From Plasmopara viticola (taxonomy: Eukaryota; Oomycota; Peronosporomycetes; Peronosporales; Peronosporaceae), in the NCBI GenBank assembly GCA_001695595.3, contig MBPM02000067.1, forward strand, positions 186,001 to 250,000: a stretch of DNA of 64,000 bases. Direction: 5' to 3'. This document shows positions 11,439 through 22,435 of this stretch, one piece after another (position 1 is the stretch's first letter; the number at the start of each line of letters is the position of its first letter). The notes under the pieces are model-generated. The model was not told where the DNA came from and did not search any database. It worked only from the letters and a program-made list of their open reading frames with translations. Position numbers and translations under genes: made by a program.

Positions 11439-11773
11439 CTATCGTCTTCGGAAGTTGAATACATGGCATTGTCAGAGGCTACGCAAGAAGCAATATGGTT
11501 CAAGACGTTTATGTGTGAGTTGGGCGAGATGTCTCCGGACACAGCAGTCAAGATCTATGAAGATAATCAAAGCTGGATTGCACTAGCAAAGAACCCGGAG
11601 GCTCATAAACAAACTAAGCACATCGACATTCGACGCCAATTTGTACGTGAATAGGTTGAAGAAGGTCCAGTTATTCACGAGTACATTTCTACTCTCGACA
11701 TGCTAGCAGACATAATGACCAAGCCGATTCCTGCGATGCACTTTTGTCTACTCCGAAGCAAGCTTGGTATACA
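11439..11773 (+). pseudogene. RNase H C-terminus of plus-strand copia element P
   Basis: Codes for SSEVEYMALSEATQEAIW, IYEDNQSWIALAKNPE, HIDIRRQFVRE, a stop, and then MLADIMTKPIPAMHF. These are the conserved copia RNase H end and the tail before the 3' LTR. The rest of P (LTR, gag, integrase, RT) must lie left of the window because H and its passengers split it. Confidence 0.85.
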
Positions 11774-12045
11774 CCTCGACCAGCGACTACATATCGGTAA
11801 GTACCGTTAACGACAATCAGGTGATGACTGCTTGGAGGAGCGGGTTCAAGAAAGGCAGACGATCGGTCTCGAGATGGGAAGATGATTGCACCCAGATAGG
11901 AAGATGATTGCGCCCGGATGGTAAGTCATTCTGATTGGCTTAAATAAATCAGTGGCTTAGAGGCAGCATGTAGTTGCGAACAAAGGACCTTATAATATAT
12001 TCACTTTGCATTTTGCCATCTTCAGCTCAAGCGACCTTTCTTCAT
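11774..12045 (+). repeat. 3' LTR of element P, first bases missing
   Basis: Starts at CCTCGACCAGCGACTAC, about 25 bp inside the normal LTR start, so the pol end and the LTR are fused by a small deletion. It ends near 12045, where the RT frame of the opposite-strand element Q begins. Confidence 0.8.
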
Positions 12046-14914
12046 TAGGTAAAACTAATCTTGAGCATGTAATCATCAATGGTATGATTCCATATGCGAG
12101 GTGACTGTTTTAAGCCTACACAGATCGCTTGAGCTTGCATACATAGTCGGGGTGAGCTGCGTCAACGTATCCGTCCGGCTGTGCCAAGAAGATGTCTTCA
12201 TCGAGCATACCATTCAAGACGCTGTCTTCACATCCTCTTGGTGAAGCGAAAAATTGTACCTGGCTGCCAAACTCAGCACGATCCGAATCGAGGTGAACTT
12301 GGCCACAGGTGCGAAAGTTTCCTCATAGTCGATGCCAAACTTCTGCGAAAAACTCTTTGCAACCAGTCAAGCCTTGTATCATTCAACTCGACTATCCTGG
12401 TTTTCTTTGACACGAAATGCCCATCTGCAGCCGATCGCTTTGCGTCCTTCGGCAGTTGCACAACATCCCAGGTGTCATTCTTCAACAGCGAGTCGCACTC
12501 CGAGTCGCATGCTTCTTTCCATTTTCTTGCGTTCTTGGATTCCATAGCCGACTTAAACGTAGTCGGCAAATCTTCCCCCGAATCCATGACGTATACAGCT
12601 TCGAAGCTTGAGCCATCTTGGGCTGCTGCTGACATCTCATCAAGGCCTTGGCTTCTGCTATATCAAGTAGAACGCGTGCTGTGCTGTGCGAACCGCTTAG
12701 CACTTCTGATCTCAGTGGCCTTCTTCAACAAATCCGTTTGCTGGGGTCTCCTCTATGTAACCTTCTTCTTGACAATACTACGCTTTCAAATGTCGAAAAC
12801 GTTCTCTATGAATTGCGCATCCCGGCTTACTAGCACACGACCACTCTTGAGTTCCTCGAACCGATATGCTTTTGCATGATCCGAATATCCGATAAATCGA
12901 CAGCGTACCGATCGGACATCAAACTTTGCGCGCTACTCCTTAGGCACCGTCACATACGCATGGCAGCGAAAGACTTTCAGGTTTGCAAGCAATGGCTTTC
13001 CCGTCCAAGCTGGATATGGCAAAATGTCTTGACTGAGAGCACGCGTTGGACACCAATTTCGAGGGAACATAGCCGTCATGACTGCTTCACCCAGTACACC
13101 TTCGTCAATCCAACATGCTTCATCATGCAGCATGCACATTCTACCAATGTTCTGTTCATTCGCTACGCAACTCCGTTTAGCCAAGAAGCGTAGGGCGGTG
13201 TAAATCTCTGCACGATTCCATGATTGCTGCAAAATTTGGCCATTTTGCTCGAAGTGTACTCTCCGCCATTATCACTACGAAGCGTTTTTACTCGCTTTCC
13301 AGTTTGGTTTTCGGCAAGAACGACAAAATATGCAAATTTCGCGGCTACTTCCGGCTTGTTTCGCAGCAAGCACACCATGCAGAAGTGTGACTTGTCATCA
13401 ATAAATGTGACAAAGTAACCCTTCCACCAAAAGTCGGTGTCTGCATCGGCCCACACACATCGCCGTGAATGGCCTCAAGCACTTGCCTTGTACGGCTTGG
13501 TGACAATTTTAGAAACTCACTCTCGTTTGCTTACCGAGTCCATAGCCAATCTTTTTTTTAACCATAGTGTCGAGACCACCATAGCTAATATGACCAAATC
13601 GAAGGTGCCAAAGGTACGATTTGGTGTCCCCAAAGCATACCGACGAAGTTATCACATTAGCCTCATCCGGATGAAGCGGCGTCATGCAGAGCTTGAACAA
13701 CCCTTTGCCTTCGCGAGCACCAAGCTTCCACTCGAGACCCTTTGTCATGGCAAAACAACCTTCATTTTCAAACGTCACGGCGCCAACATCCTTCGTAAAT
13801 CGGCCGACTGGAGATAGATTTCGAGAAAGCTTTGGGAAATACCACATACCAGTACGCAATCCCTTCTTTATACCATGTGAAGTGTGCATCGACATCACAA
13901 TGTCGCCCGATCCAATCGCTTGCACCACTCCATCGTCTGCAAGGTGCACATCCCTCGGCGTAATTGCCTTAAAATTTCGCATAGATTTCTTGAAACTTGT
14001 CATGTGCTGCGTCGCTCCGGAGTCAACCAGCCACACTTCACTCGATTTGGGGATGCTGTCCTCAACCGAAAAGAGAAAATCGCCATTGTCATTTTCGACT
14101 TGCGCGATATTCGCTCGTTGCGACCTCTGTCGCTCACCATTTTCGCGAATTCGAACAGGACACTTGTCAATCTAATGTCCTTGTTCCCCACAGTAGTGGC
14201 ACGCACTGACCTTTTGTACTGGTAGCCCACCCTTGCGCTTGCTGTAGTCATTCGCCAAAAATGCTTGCCCTTGACCATGCGCAGCTCCATCGGTCCCAAT
14301 TCCGTGTTTCTTTCGCTTCATGTCTTCATGCAATAGTCGAGATGTCACGAGTTCCCACGACAGCGAGTCTGATCTTGACTCCAAAGCTGATCGAGAAATG
14401 CAAATAAATCACTCAAACTCTTAAGAAGCGTGATCACCGAGTCATCCTCTGTAACCGGAGCGCCCACTGCGTCGAGCTGTTCCGCCAGAGTCTTCATCTT
14501 GTTGATATGCGCGAGCACATCATCACCTTCGTCCATCTTGGCCGTGAAGAAACGACAAAGATCTTGTTCGCTAAGCTCTTCTTCTCGAAGTGGTCTTCGA
14601 GCCGTGACCATGCATCATGCGCTCCATTTGCCGAGCGCACAAGAGGCAGCTGCGAATTTTCCATTGCAAGACAGATGATTGCAAGCGCCTTTCTTGACTT
14701 GCCCTTAGACGTCAACTGGTCCAAGGCTGTAGTCAATTCCTCCATCTTGACCTCCCCACTCGCTACCTCCCAAAAATCCCGCTCCTCAAGCACCATCTGC
14801 ATGTGTGGAAGTTTGTTCTATCGAAGTTGTTGATGCGTGAGTTGGTGGCGGCGGCGATGTCCACAGCGAGAGCGTAGTCGGTGTCGGGGGCAGAGTTGGC
14901 GGAGCTTGGGCTCA
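12046..14914 (-). pseudogene. gag-pol of element Q, broken
   Basis: Pieces in order: Gag (14910-14345; the RINKFDG stretch is shortened, with a small deletion at about 14800 where 'catgtgtggaag' replaces the usual longer text); CCHC knuckle CHYCGEQGH (about 14190, a stop follows); protease with intact WLVDSGATQHM (14036); GAG-pre-integrase; integrase fragments (13456-12933, LRSDNGGEYTSSKM); hinge and RT start (12635-12273, AMESKNARKWKEACDSE); and RT near RIWNHTIDDYM at 12060-12110. At least six frame breaks. Confidence 0.85.
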
Positions 14915-14919
14915 TAACC
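14905..14919 (-). other. Primer-binding site of Q
   Basis: The minus strand reads GGTTATGAGCCCAAG immediately after the LTR end ...CAACA. It is identical to that of H and again holds the gag ATG. Confidence 0.75.
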
Positions 14920-15191
14920 TGTTGCATGAAGCACTTATGCTGTGTATGGCAAAATGCAAAGTGAATATATTTATAAGTTCCTTAGCCGCAACTACATGCT
15001 ACCTCTAAGCCAATGCCAAGCCAATCAGAACGACTTACCATCCGAGCGCAATCACCTTCGCATCCCGAAACCGATCTTTTGCCCATCCTGAACCCGCTCT
15101 TTCAAGCAGTCATCAACTGATTGCAGATACCGGTACTTACCGATATGTAGCTGCTGGTCGAAGCGTTAATTTCACAGCATCTTCGACAACA
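14920..15191 (-). repeat. 5' LTR of element Q
   Basis: 272 bp, TGTTGTCGAAGATGC start and CAACA end on the minus strand. Closely related to the LTRs of H and E1. Confidence 0.88.
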
Positions 15192-17274
15192 CCGCTAAGC
15201 CTTCGATGACTCTTGGTAGCCCATAAAGATACCAGCACAAATTTTTGGGTCCCCCTTGAACCGCTTTTCTTTTGGTGTGAGAGTAAATGTTCGGCAGCCA
15301 AATACACACCGGTGCTTAACACTTGGCTTGTACTTGTACACTGTTTCAAACGGGTTTTCGCTTGTAATCTTGGGTGAAGGTAGTCTATTCTTGATATTAA
15401 TTGCTGTCATTGCTGCTTCACCCCAAAAGCACGTGTCAAGTTTCGCATAGTGCAGTAAAACACGGCCAATAGTAACAATAGTCCTGATGACCCACTCAGC
15501 TGTACCATTTCTTTGATGCGCGGATGGATTCGTGACTTGCTGCTCGATATCTCAATCGTCAAAGAAGATCTTGAGCAAATTTGTTGCAAATCCTCGCGGT
15601 CCATCTTGTCTCACAAACTTGACTTGCTTGCCGAATTGCGTTTGGACCATGGGAATGTAGCTTGTGAGACATTCTTCGGATTCAGATTTGGCACTTAAGC
15701 AAAAGCCCTTCATGCATCCGCTGGCTTCGTCGACAATGAGGAGCAAGTACCTGCTTCCACCCGAAAAGTCTTGTTCCATGGGACCGCCAATGCCAAAGTG
15801 GAGAAGCTCAAACGTAACATATTGGCGTTTGTCTTGATGCTAGAAAATGGTTTTTGAACCATTTTTCCTATCTGACATCCTCGACACAAGCCTTGATCAC
15901 TTGAACCTAGTGGCACACTTGCGTCCTTGATCATTCCACCATTGACCATCCTGCGAAGAACGTCAATTGGAGCGTGACCCATTCTTGCATGCAGATTGGT
16001 GTTTTGTCCTCGTACCGCCGAATTTGCTGAATACTGGGAAGTACGAAGCCAGTAAAGATCGTCGACGAGGTCTGCTGTAGCCACAACCTGATGCGAGACC
16101 TTGTGCGCGATGTCCATGCGTGGGCCATCGAAGACCATCTGAAACTTGCCACTCTTGTTGATATATGGCACCAAAAGCAGATTCTTGTTCATCGCTGGCA
16201 CGAACAATACGTCCTTAATTTCGATGTCGGATTTAATATCATCGGGCAAAACGACGCGCTCAATGATGGTCCCGACACCTTCAATTGCAGTCTTATATCT
16301 GTCAGCGACCGGAAGTTTACCGAAGCTGTGCTCATCGAGTCTTGCAAATTTGTCTTTTTTGTTGCATATGTGATGCATTGCACCACAGTCGATCGCCCAT
16401 ATTCCAGGCAAAAACTTTATTGTTGAAAGTCCGCACTATAGCGAAACCGCAAACGCAACACGGTCGTAGTCGTTTTGATCGTTGGGCCGATAGTGAATGT
16501 TGTTTGCTCCGCGTCCACGAGCTTGGCTGCCGCGTCAAGCGTTTCGATTCTCATCCTTCTGCTTGGTTCAGCATCGCTCCACGAAATGCCCCAATTTTTC
16601 ACAATATGTGCATTGGCGAGACTCACGCTCAGCACTATATGCTTCAACGCATCTTCGGTCATAATCATCGGAGACTTTGCACTTTGCCGCTTGATATGCT
16701 CATTCGCTAGCACCTTCACAACGTCTTGCGTCCGCAGTTCAACGTTGCTGATCTCCAAGTTAAGAACAACGTTCTCGAAATTTTTAGGGAGTCTTCGCAA
16801 CAAGCAGATCGCAGCATCTTCATCCTCCATCTTAGCACCAATGCTGCTGAGCTTGGCGCTGATGATGAGATTTTCGTTGAATGGTGCATGACGTTGTCGC
16901 CTTCCGCCATCTCCATACTGAAGCGTTGACGCTTCAAGTAGATGCGCCCAGCCTTCTGGGATCCACCGTAAAGCGTCTTGATACGCTGCCGCACAACCCA
17001 CGCTTCCTCGCAGTCGTCAACATGTGGTGATAGCCCGCATCCATATGGAGCAGCATTAATCCAAAGCAATGTTGCTTGTCCTGACATATTCGTTTAGGGC
17101 ACGAGAGTCGACGAACCTCGGAGTCACCTCTCGGTTGACCATGTGCCATACCGACTTGTTCAGAAACCCGCCACAAATGTAACGACTCCACGTGGCATAG
17201 TTGTCGCTGTTGAATCGATCGACGGCGACCTTGGCCGAGAAGTCATGCACCGAGGTCATGGGTGTTGGGCTCAT
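15192..17274 (-). pseudogene. gag-protease-integrase of element R, broken
   Basis: Gag starts at the ATG in the primer-binding site (17274: MSPTPMTSVHDFSAK, DRFNSDNYATWSRY). It continues through [20 protein letters not shown] to [17 protein letters not shown], with a frame break at about 16890. The knuckle [14 protein letters not shown] (about 16600) is in the -1 frame relative to the preceding Gag frame. The protease site is IWAIDCGAMHHIC (normal DSGA is DCGA here). Integrase shows [39 protein letters not shown], a mutated second motif, and C-terminal FGCRTFTLTPKEKRF. The frame ends at MGYQESSKA where Q inserts. Confidence 0.83.
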
Positions 17275-17278
17275 AACC
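17265..17278 (-). other. Primer-binding site of R (family 2)
   Basis: The minus strand reads GGTTATGAGCCCAA directly after CCAACA of the LTR. It is the same as family 1 although the two families differ in Gag, and the gag ATG lies inside. Confidence 0.72.
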
Positions 17279-17540
17279 TGTTGGAAGGGTGAGCGAAGCG
17301 AAGGCAAAGAGTTGGGGCTTGTAGTAAAGATTAGCGCGAGGGAAAACCGAGCGGAGACACTTGTGAGGAAGAAAGAAGATTCCAAAGTGAGTGCATACAC
17401 AAGGTCCTTAGTTCGCAGCTACTTTGCTACATCTAAGCCATTCATTTATTTAAGCCAATCAGAAGGACTTACCATCCGGGCATAATCATCTTCCCATCCG
17501 GGCGCAATCATCTTGAGTGCGCCTGTCCATGTGTCTTTCA
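17279..17540 (-). repeat. 5' LTR of element R
   Basis: The inner end is CAACA on the minus strand. It contains the block 'aaggtccttagttcgcagctac' also found in family-1 LTRs and the duplicated 'catccgggc' block. The outer boundary is approximate. Confidence 0.7.
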
Positions 17541-17559
17541 ATGGGCACCACACAATACA

Positions 17560-17827
17560 CGACTTCTTTCATAACGTCGTACAGGAATGCCGTTACCACA
17601 TCAAGTTGATCCGAAACAGCACGCCATTGGAACCAAGTGGGTGTTCAAGGTCAAGCGCAAGGCCGAAGGATCGATCAAAAAGTATAAGGCGCATCTCGTG
17701 GCCTAAGGATTCAAGCAAAAATACAGCATCGATTACACGGAAACGTTCTCGCCCGTTGTCAAGTATGTGACATAGCGAATGGTGATCAGCTTGACCAAAA
17801 ACTTTGGGTGGTCCGGTTGGCAGCTTA
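17560..17827 (+). pseudogene. Plus-strand reverse transcriptase segment, inverted relative to element T
   Basis: Reads HAIGTKWVFKVKRKAEGS, KKYKAHLVA, a stop, GFKQKYSIDYTETFSPVV, a stop and then NFGWSGWQL: the start of a family-2 RT on the plus strand. Directly adjacent on the minus strand is the RT lead-in of T (HAELDSLHLRDVFRPAK), the piece that should precede AIGTKWVF. The simplest reading is an in-place inversion of about 230-260 bp. The left limit is uncertain because the LTR of R adjoins it. Confidence 0.65.
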
Positions 17828-20409
17828 GCAGGTCGAAACACATCACGAAGGTGCAATGAGTCCAATTCTGCATGGATCGCCTTACTTCAGTGAACTTGGT
17901 TAGGCCCGCTATCAGCATCTTGAAATGGCGTTGGCTCTGACGAATCTCCGGCTTTGACCGCGTTGGCACTTGCTCGCCAAAAGACAGGAGGGGTGGAGTT
18001 ATCACCCGATGTGGCTTTCTTTTCTTCATTCACGGAATAACGTGACGCCCGCTCGACTGATTTACCTTTGGCTCGGCATTCGTTGGACCCTTCGGGAGCA
18101 CTTTCCTCTTCAAGTCCAGTTCCGTAATGCTCTTGATTGGTGCTTGTTGCGTCGCGATCAGTATTCCTCACATTTGTACGCTCCTTGCGCTTTCCTGCCT
18201 GCTTGGAGATCATTGAGTGAGCTGCATCCGGATCAGTGATGCTAAGCGAGTCGAGGCCGAAATTATCGTCATCATCGTCATGATCACCAATACTCATATC
18301 CAAGATGCCGAAACTTGCTTCGTCGAAGGTGACGTCGCGAGTGATCACCACATGTTCAGCCTCAATGCCAAAAACCCTGTAAGCCTTGGACACCTCTTTG
18401 TTACTCACGAAAACTCCTGCACGAGCCTTGGGGTCTCACTCTAGCCGCTTTTTTTTCGGAGTGAGAACGTATGTCCGGCACCCAAAATCACGCATATGGT
18501 TGACGCTTGGCTTGAACTTGTGCACAACCACAAAAGGAGTCTCGTCGTTGAGCTTGGGCGACGGAAGGCGATTTGCGATGTAAATGGCCACCATAGCAAC
18601 TTCACCCCAAAAACACTTGTCCAACATGGCATGGTGCAATATGCTGCGTCCGATTGTGACGATGGTCTTGATGGCGCGCTCTGCTGTGCCGTTGGTCTGA
18701 TGTGCGTCTGGCACTATAATTTGCTGCTCGATACATTCATTTTTGTAGAAAACTTGGAGCGAGCTACTTGAAAATTCGCGGGCTCCATCGTGTCGTACAA
18801 ACTTGACCTTCTTGCCGAACTATGTCTGCACCTTCAAGATGTACTTCTTGACACACTCCTCCCTCTCAGACTTGGCACGCACGCAGAAACCCTTCATGCA
18901 CCCACTAGCTTCATCCACGGTCAGCAAGAGATACTTGCTCCCGCCGAGAGAGTCTGTCTCCATGGGCCCACATGTTTCGAAGTGGAAGAGCTCAAAGGTG
19001 TCATAGCTGCGCTTATCTTGGTTGCTTGGGAATGGTTTTTGAGCCATTATTCCTTGCTGGCATCCTCGGCATGCACTTGATCCACTTGATTTGATAGGCA
19101 AGTTTAGATCCTTGATCATATTGGTGGTCACCATCTTGCGAAGCACGTCGACTGGAGCATGGCCCATCCGTGCGTGCAAGTCGGCACCACTGTTTCCACT
19201 TGTAGTCGCATTTACCGAGCGCTGTGCCGAGCGAAGCCAAGGCAGTCCATCCACGAGATCTGCTGTGGCCACCACTTGATGCAAGGATTTCCGCGCAATG
19301 TGCATGTGTGCGCCATCAAACACCACTTTAAACTTGCCACTCTTGTTGATCTGCGGTACAGAAAGCAGTTTTTTGTTCATCATCGGCACGTATAGCGTGT
19401 CTTTGATCTCGAAGTCGCGTTCTTCACCGTTGGATAGAACCACTCGTTCAATGATGGTGCCAAAGCCCTTGATCTCGGCCTTGTTGCCATCAGCCACCGA
19501 TAGCTCGCCTTGGACTTGCTCATCCAGCATGACGAACTTGGCCTTGCTGTAGCAGATTTGATGCGTAGCACCGCTGTCGATTGCCCACATCCCTGGCATA
19601 TTCGTGTCTGTCGAAAGCTCACATTCTAGCAATACAGCAAAAGCGACACGGTCGTACTCGTAGTGGTCGTAGGGATAGTAAATGTTGTTGGCTCCGCGTC
19701 CACGAGCTTGGCCGCCGCGTCGAGCTCCTCGATTGTCGTTTTTCTACTTGGTACAGCATCGCTCCACGAAATGCCCCAATTTTTCACAATATGTGCATTG
19801 GCGAGACTCACGCTCAGCACTATATGCTTCAGCGCATCTTCGGTCATAATCATCGGGGACTTTGCACTTTGCCGCTTGATATGCTCATTCGCTAGCACCT
19901 TCACAACGTCTTGCGTCCGCAGTTCTACATTGCTGATTTCCAAGTTAAGAGTAACGTTCTCGAAAGTTTTAGGGAGTCTTCGCAACAAGCAGATCGCAGC
20001 ATCTTCATCCTCCATCTTAGCACCAATGCTGCTGAGCTTGGCGCTGATGATGAGGACTTCGTTGAATGGTGCATGACGTTGTCGTCTTCCGCCATCTACA
20101 TACTGAAGCGTTGACGCTTCAAGTAGATGCGCCCAGCCTTCTGAGATCCACCGTTAAGCGTCTTGATACGCTGCCGCGCAACCCACGCTTCCTCCCAGTC
20201 ATCAACCACGTGGTGATAGTCGGCTTCCATATGCAAAATCATCAGACCAAAAGCAACGTTGCTGGTCTTGACCACTCGTCCGCAGCGCGAGCATCGGCGA
20301 AGGTCGGAGTCACCTTTCGGTTGACCATGTGCCATACCGTCTTGGTCAGGAACTCGATGGCGATCTTGGCGGAGACGTTGTGCACAGAAGACATGGTCGT
20401 TGGACGCAT
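17828..20409 (-). pseudogene. gag-protease-integrase of element T (family 2), broken
   Basis: Gag begins at about 20409 ([19 protein letters not shown]). The Gag middle (20015-19626, [20 protein letters not shown]) is almost identical to that of R and shares its frame breaks. A 270-residue frame (19632-18820) holds the intact protease site [13 protein letters not shown], then [15 protein letters not shown], integrase zinc-binding [15 protein letters not shown] with CRGCQQGIM, and [14 protein letters not shown]. Integrase continues at 18714-18436 (HQTNGTAERAIKTIV, FGCRTYVLTPKKKR). The hinge (18408-17887) is rich in acidic residues and polar spacers. RT is inverted (see the adjacent entry). Confidence 0.83.
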
Positions 20410-20411
20410 TA

Positions 20412-20655
20412 CCATTCATGTCAAACGAGACGAAGAAGACGAAGGAGAAGAAGTGAAGTGTCTGCACGGAGGGGAACCGAAGCGAAGACGCTTGAGCAGA
20501 AGAAAGATAATCGGGAAGTAATTGATTTGCTGGGATCTACACTTCTACTTCTCGTAACATCATTCTACATAACGTTATTACCTTAAACCGTAAAAAGTAA
20601 AAAAGTATGTTGAACCGCGGTTCGGATTGGACCGAGTTGGTTGTGTTCGTTACCT
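20412..20655 (-). repeat. 5' LTR region of element T
   Basis: Lies between the gag start of T and the broken integrase of U. It holds GAAGACGAAGGAGAAGAAG-type purine tracts and the block CCGCGGTTCGGATTGGACC (20615-20633), which recurs inverted at 25331. The outer end near 20655 is approximate. Confidence 0.6.
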
Positions 20656-22085
20656 GAAAAGCATAAACCTCAATAAATGTCAATGCCAGTTCCGTACTTC
20701 TTCCTGACAATGGCATCCGATCACTATAGCCTACGTGACCAAGTCGAAGGTACCAGAGGTACAATTTGGTGTCTCCATGGCATCCCATCAAAGTTGTCAC
20801 ATTTGCCATCTCAGCTGGAATCAATGTCATCCAAAGCTTAAACATTTTTTTCCTTCTCGAGCACCAAGCTTCCATTGCAAACCTTTTGCATCGGCAAAGC
20901 AACCATCTCGCGAGAAACGGTAACTGGTCCGACATCCTTCGGAAAATGGCGCACTTGAAACAATTTCGCAGTAGTTTCGAAATGTGCCACATACCTGCAA
21001 GCACACCTTTCTTGACTATTCGTGGTAATTGCATTGACATAACTATGTCATCCATTCCAACCGCTTGAACAATACCGTCATCAGTAAGGTGTACATCCAC
21101 CGGAAACATGACCTTGTAATTGATCATATAGTCTTTCGAATGCGTCATATGCTGAGCTGTACCCGAGTCTACCGGCCAAACACTGCTTGACTTAGTAGCA
21201 CTTGCACCACCCACCGATGACAGAAATTCGCTAGATTCATCTTCAACTTGTGCGACATTCGCTCGCTGCGGCCTATGTCGTTCCGCATTATCGCGAACTC
21301 GCACGGGACACTTGGCAATCCAATGACCTTGTTCCCCAAAGTAAGGACAAGACCCACTTGTCTTTGCCTGCACGAACGTCCTTTGCGCTTGTTGCCATCA
21401 TTAGCCATGAACACTTGCCCCTGGTTATGCACGGCTCCATCGGTGCCGCCACCCTGTTCCTTGCGCTTCCTGTCCTCATGTAGTACCCGAGACGTCAAGA
21501 GCTCCCGCGTCAACGAATCAGCACGTGACTCCAGTGCCGTGGTGAGAAAAAATTGATACAAATCACTTAAAGTGCTCAGAAGCGTGATAACCTTGACTTC
21601 CTCGCTAACCGGAGCCCCGATCGGATCAAGCTGCTCCGCTAGTGTCTTTGACTTGTTAATGTGCTGAAGCACATCATCACCTTCATCCGTCGTTGCTGGC
21701 AGAAAACGTCGACGAAGGAAGAGTCGATTGGCGAGGCTCTTCTTCTCGATGTGTCCTTTGAGCCTTGACCATGCATCATGAGCGCCAGTCGCTGAACGAA
21801 CCAGTGGCAGCTGCGAATCTTCCATCGCAAAACAGATGATTGCAAGCGCCTTGTGTGACTTCCTCTTAAAGGCTCCTTGTCCAACGAAGTGATGCATTGC
21901 TCCATACTTGATCTCGACACTTGCCACGTCCCACAGGTCCTTCTCCTCCAACGACATCTGCATCTTGAATTCCAGTTGTGGAAGTTGATGCCGTCAAACT
22001 TGTTAATCCGGCTTGGCGTAGACGCGTCTATGGTGCGAAGGCAGAGTCAGGGGGCGGGAAGGCAGCGTCGGCGGGGCTTGAGCTT
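20656..22085 (-). pseudogene. gag-protease of element U, broken
   Basis: Gag pieces 21963-21169 (MQMSLEEKDLWDVASVEIKY, HINKSKTLAEQLDPIGAPVS). The knuckle at about 21330 is altered (CPYFGEQGHWIAKC; the second Cys is Phe). Protease is VWPVDSGTAQHM at about 21180, with the Gly-Ala pair changed to Gly-Thr-Ala. GAG-pre-integrase HLRLGHVGYS follows at about 20740. The embedded gag start is mutated (ATA). Confidence 0.8.
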
Positions 22086-22091
22086 ATAACC
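22077..22091 (-). other. Degenerate primer-binding site of U
   Basis: The minus strand reads GGTTATAAGCTCAAG; the gag ATG is ATA. Confidence 0.65.
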
Positions 22092-22389
22092 AATTGAAAA
22101 TGTTGCCTGGGCACTAGTTGGCATAATGCGAAGTGAATATGTGTTTTCAAGGTCCTTAGTCCGCAACTACATGCTACTTCTAAGCCAATAATATATCTAA
22201 GCCAATCAGAACGACTTACCATTCGAGCGCAATCATTTTCCATGCGCAATCATCTTCCCATCCCAAAGTTGATCCTATGTTCATCTTGAATCCGCTCCTT
22301 CAAGCAGTCATCGACTGAGTGCAAATGCCGGTACTTGCCGATATGTTGTCGCTGGTTGAGGCGTTTTTTCACCAGCATCTTCGACAATA
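22092..22389 (-). repeat. 5' LTR of element U
   Basis: Similar to the LTRs of H, Q and E1, with more substitutions. Confidence 0.8.
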
Positions 22390-22435
22390 TAAACAATACT
22401 CCCACTCGACTCAACAGCTTCGACACCTTGAATAC
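22390..22435 (-). repeat. Fragment of a copia 3' end (polypurine tract and first LTR bases)
   Basis: Resembles 4416-4460 of element B: the minus strand has CTGTTGAGTCGAGTGGGAG followed by TATTGTTTAT. It is wedged between the LTR of U and the integrase of V. Confidence 0.6.

Larger units (their letters stand above)
12046..15191 (-). mobile_element. Ty1/copia element Q (family 1), 5' part
   Basis: 5' LTR 14920-15191 (TGTTG...CAACA), intact primer-binding site, gag to RT, then cut at about 12046 by the 3' LTR of P. Just outside the LTR (15192) the integrase frame of family-2 element R is interrupted after MGYQESSKA, so Q lies in R. Confidence 0.87.
15192..17540 (-). mobile_element. Ty1/copia element R (family 2), 5' part
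   Basis: A second copia family with no detectable Gag similarity to family 1. The 5' LTR is about 17279-17540 (outer end not sharply defined). The primer-binding site is at 17265-17278. gag, protease and integrase follow and are cut at 15192 by Q. Confidence 0.83.
20656..22389 (-). mobile_element. Ty1/copia element U (family 1), 5' part
   Basis: 5' LTR 22092-22389 (TGTTGTCG type, first bases TATTGTCG), degenerate primer-binding site, gag and protease, then cut at about 20656 in the integrase lead-in by the LTR of T. Outside the LTR lies family-2 element V. Confidence 0.82.

Noticed and set aside
11031..11654. 207-codon plus-strand frame
   Set aside because: It is a chimera that reads through the LTR of H and then the RNase H end of P. 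Only the P part is a real coding relic.
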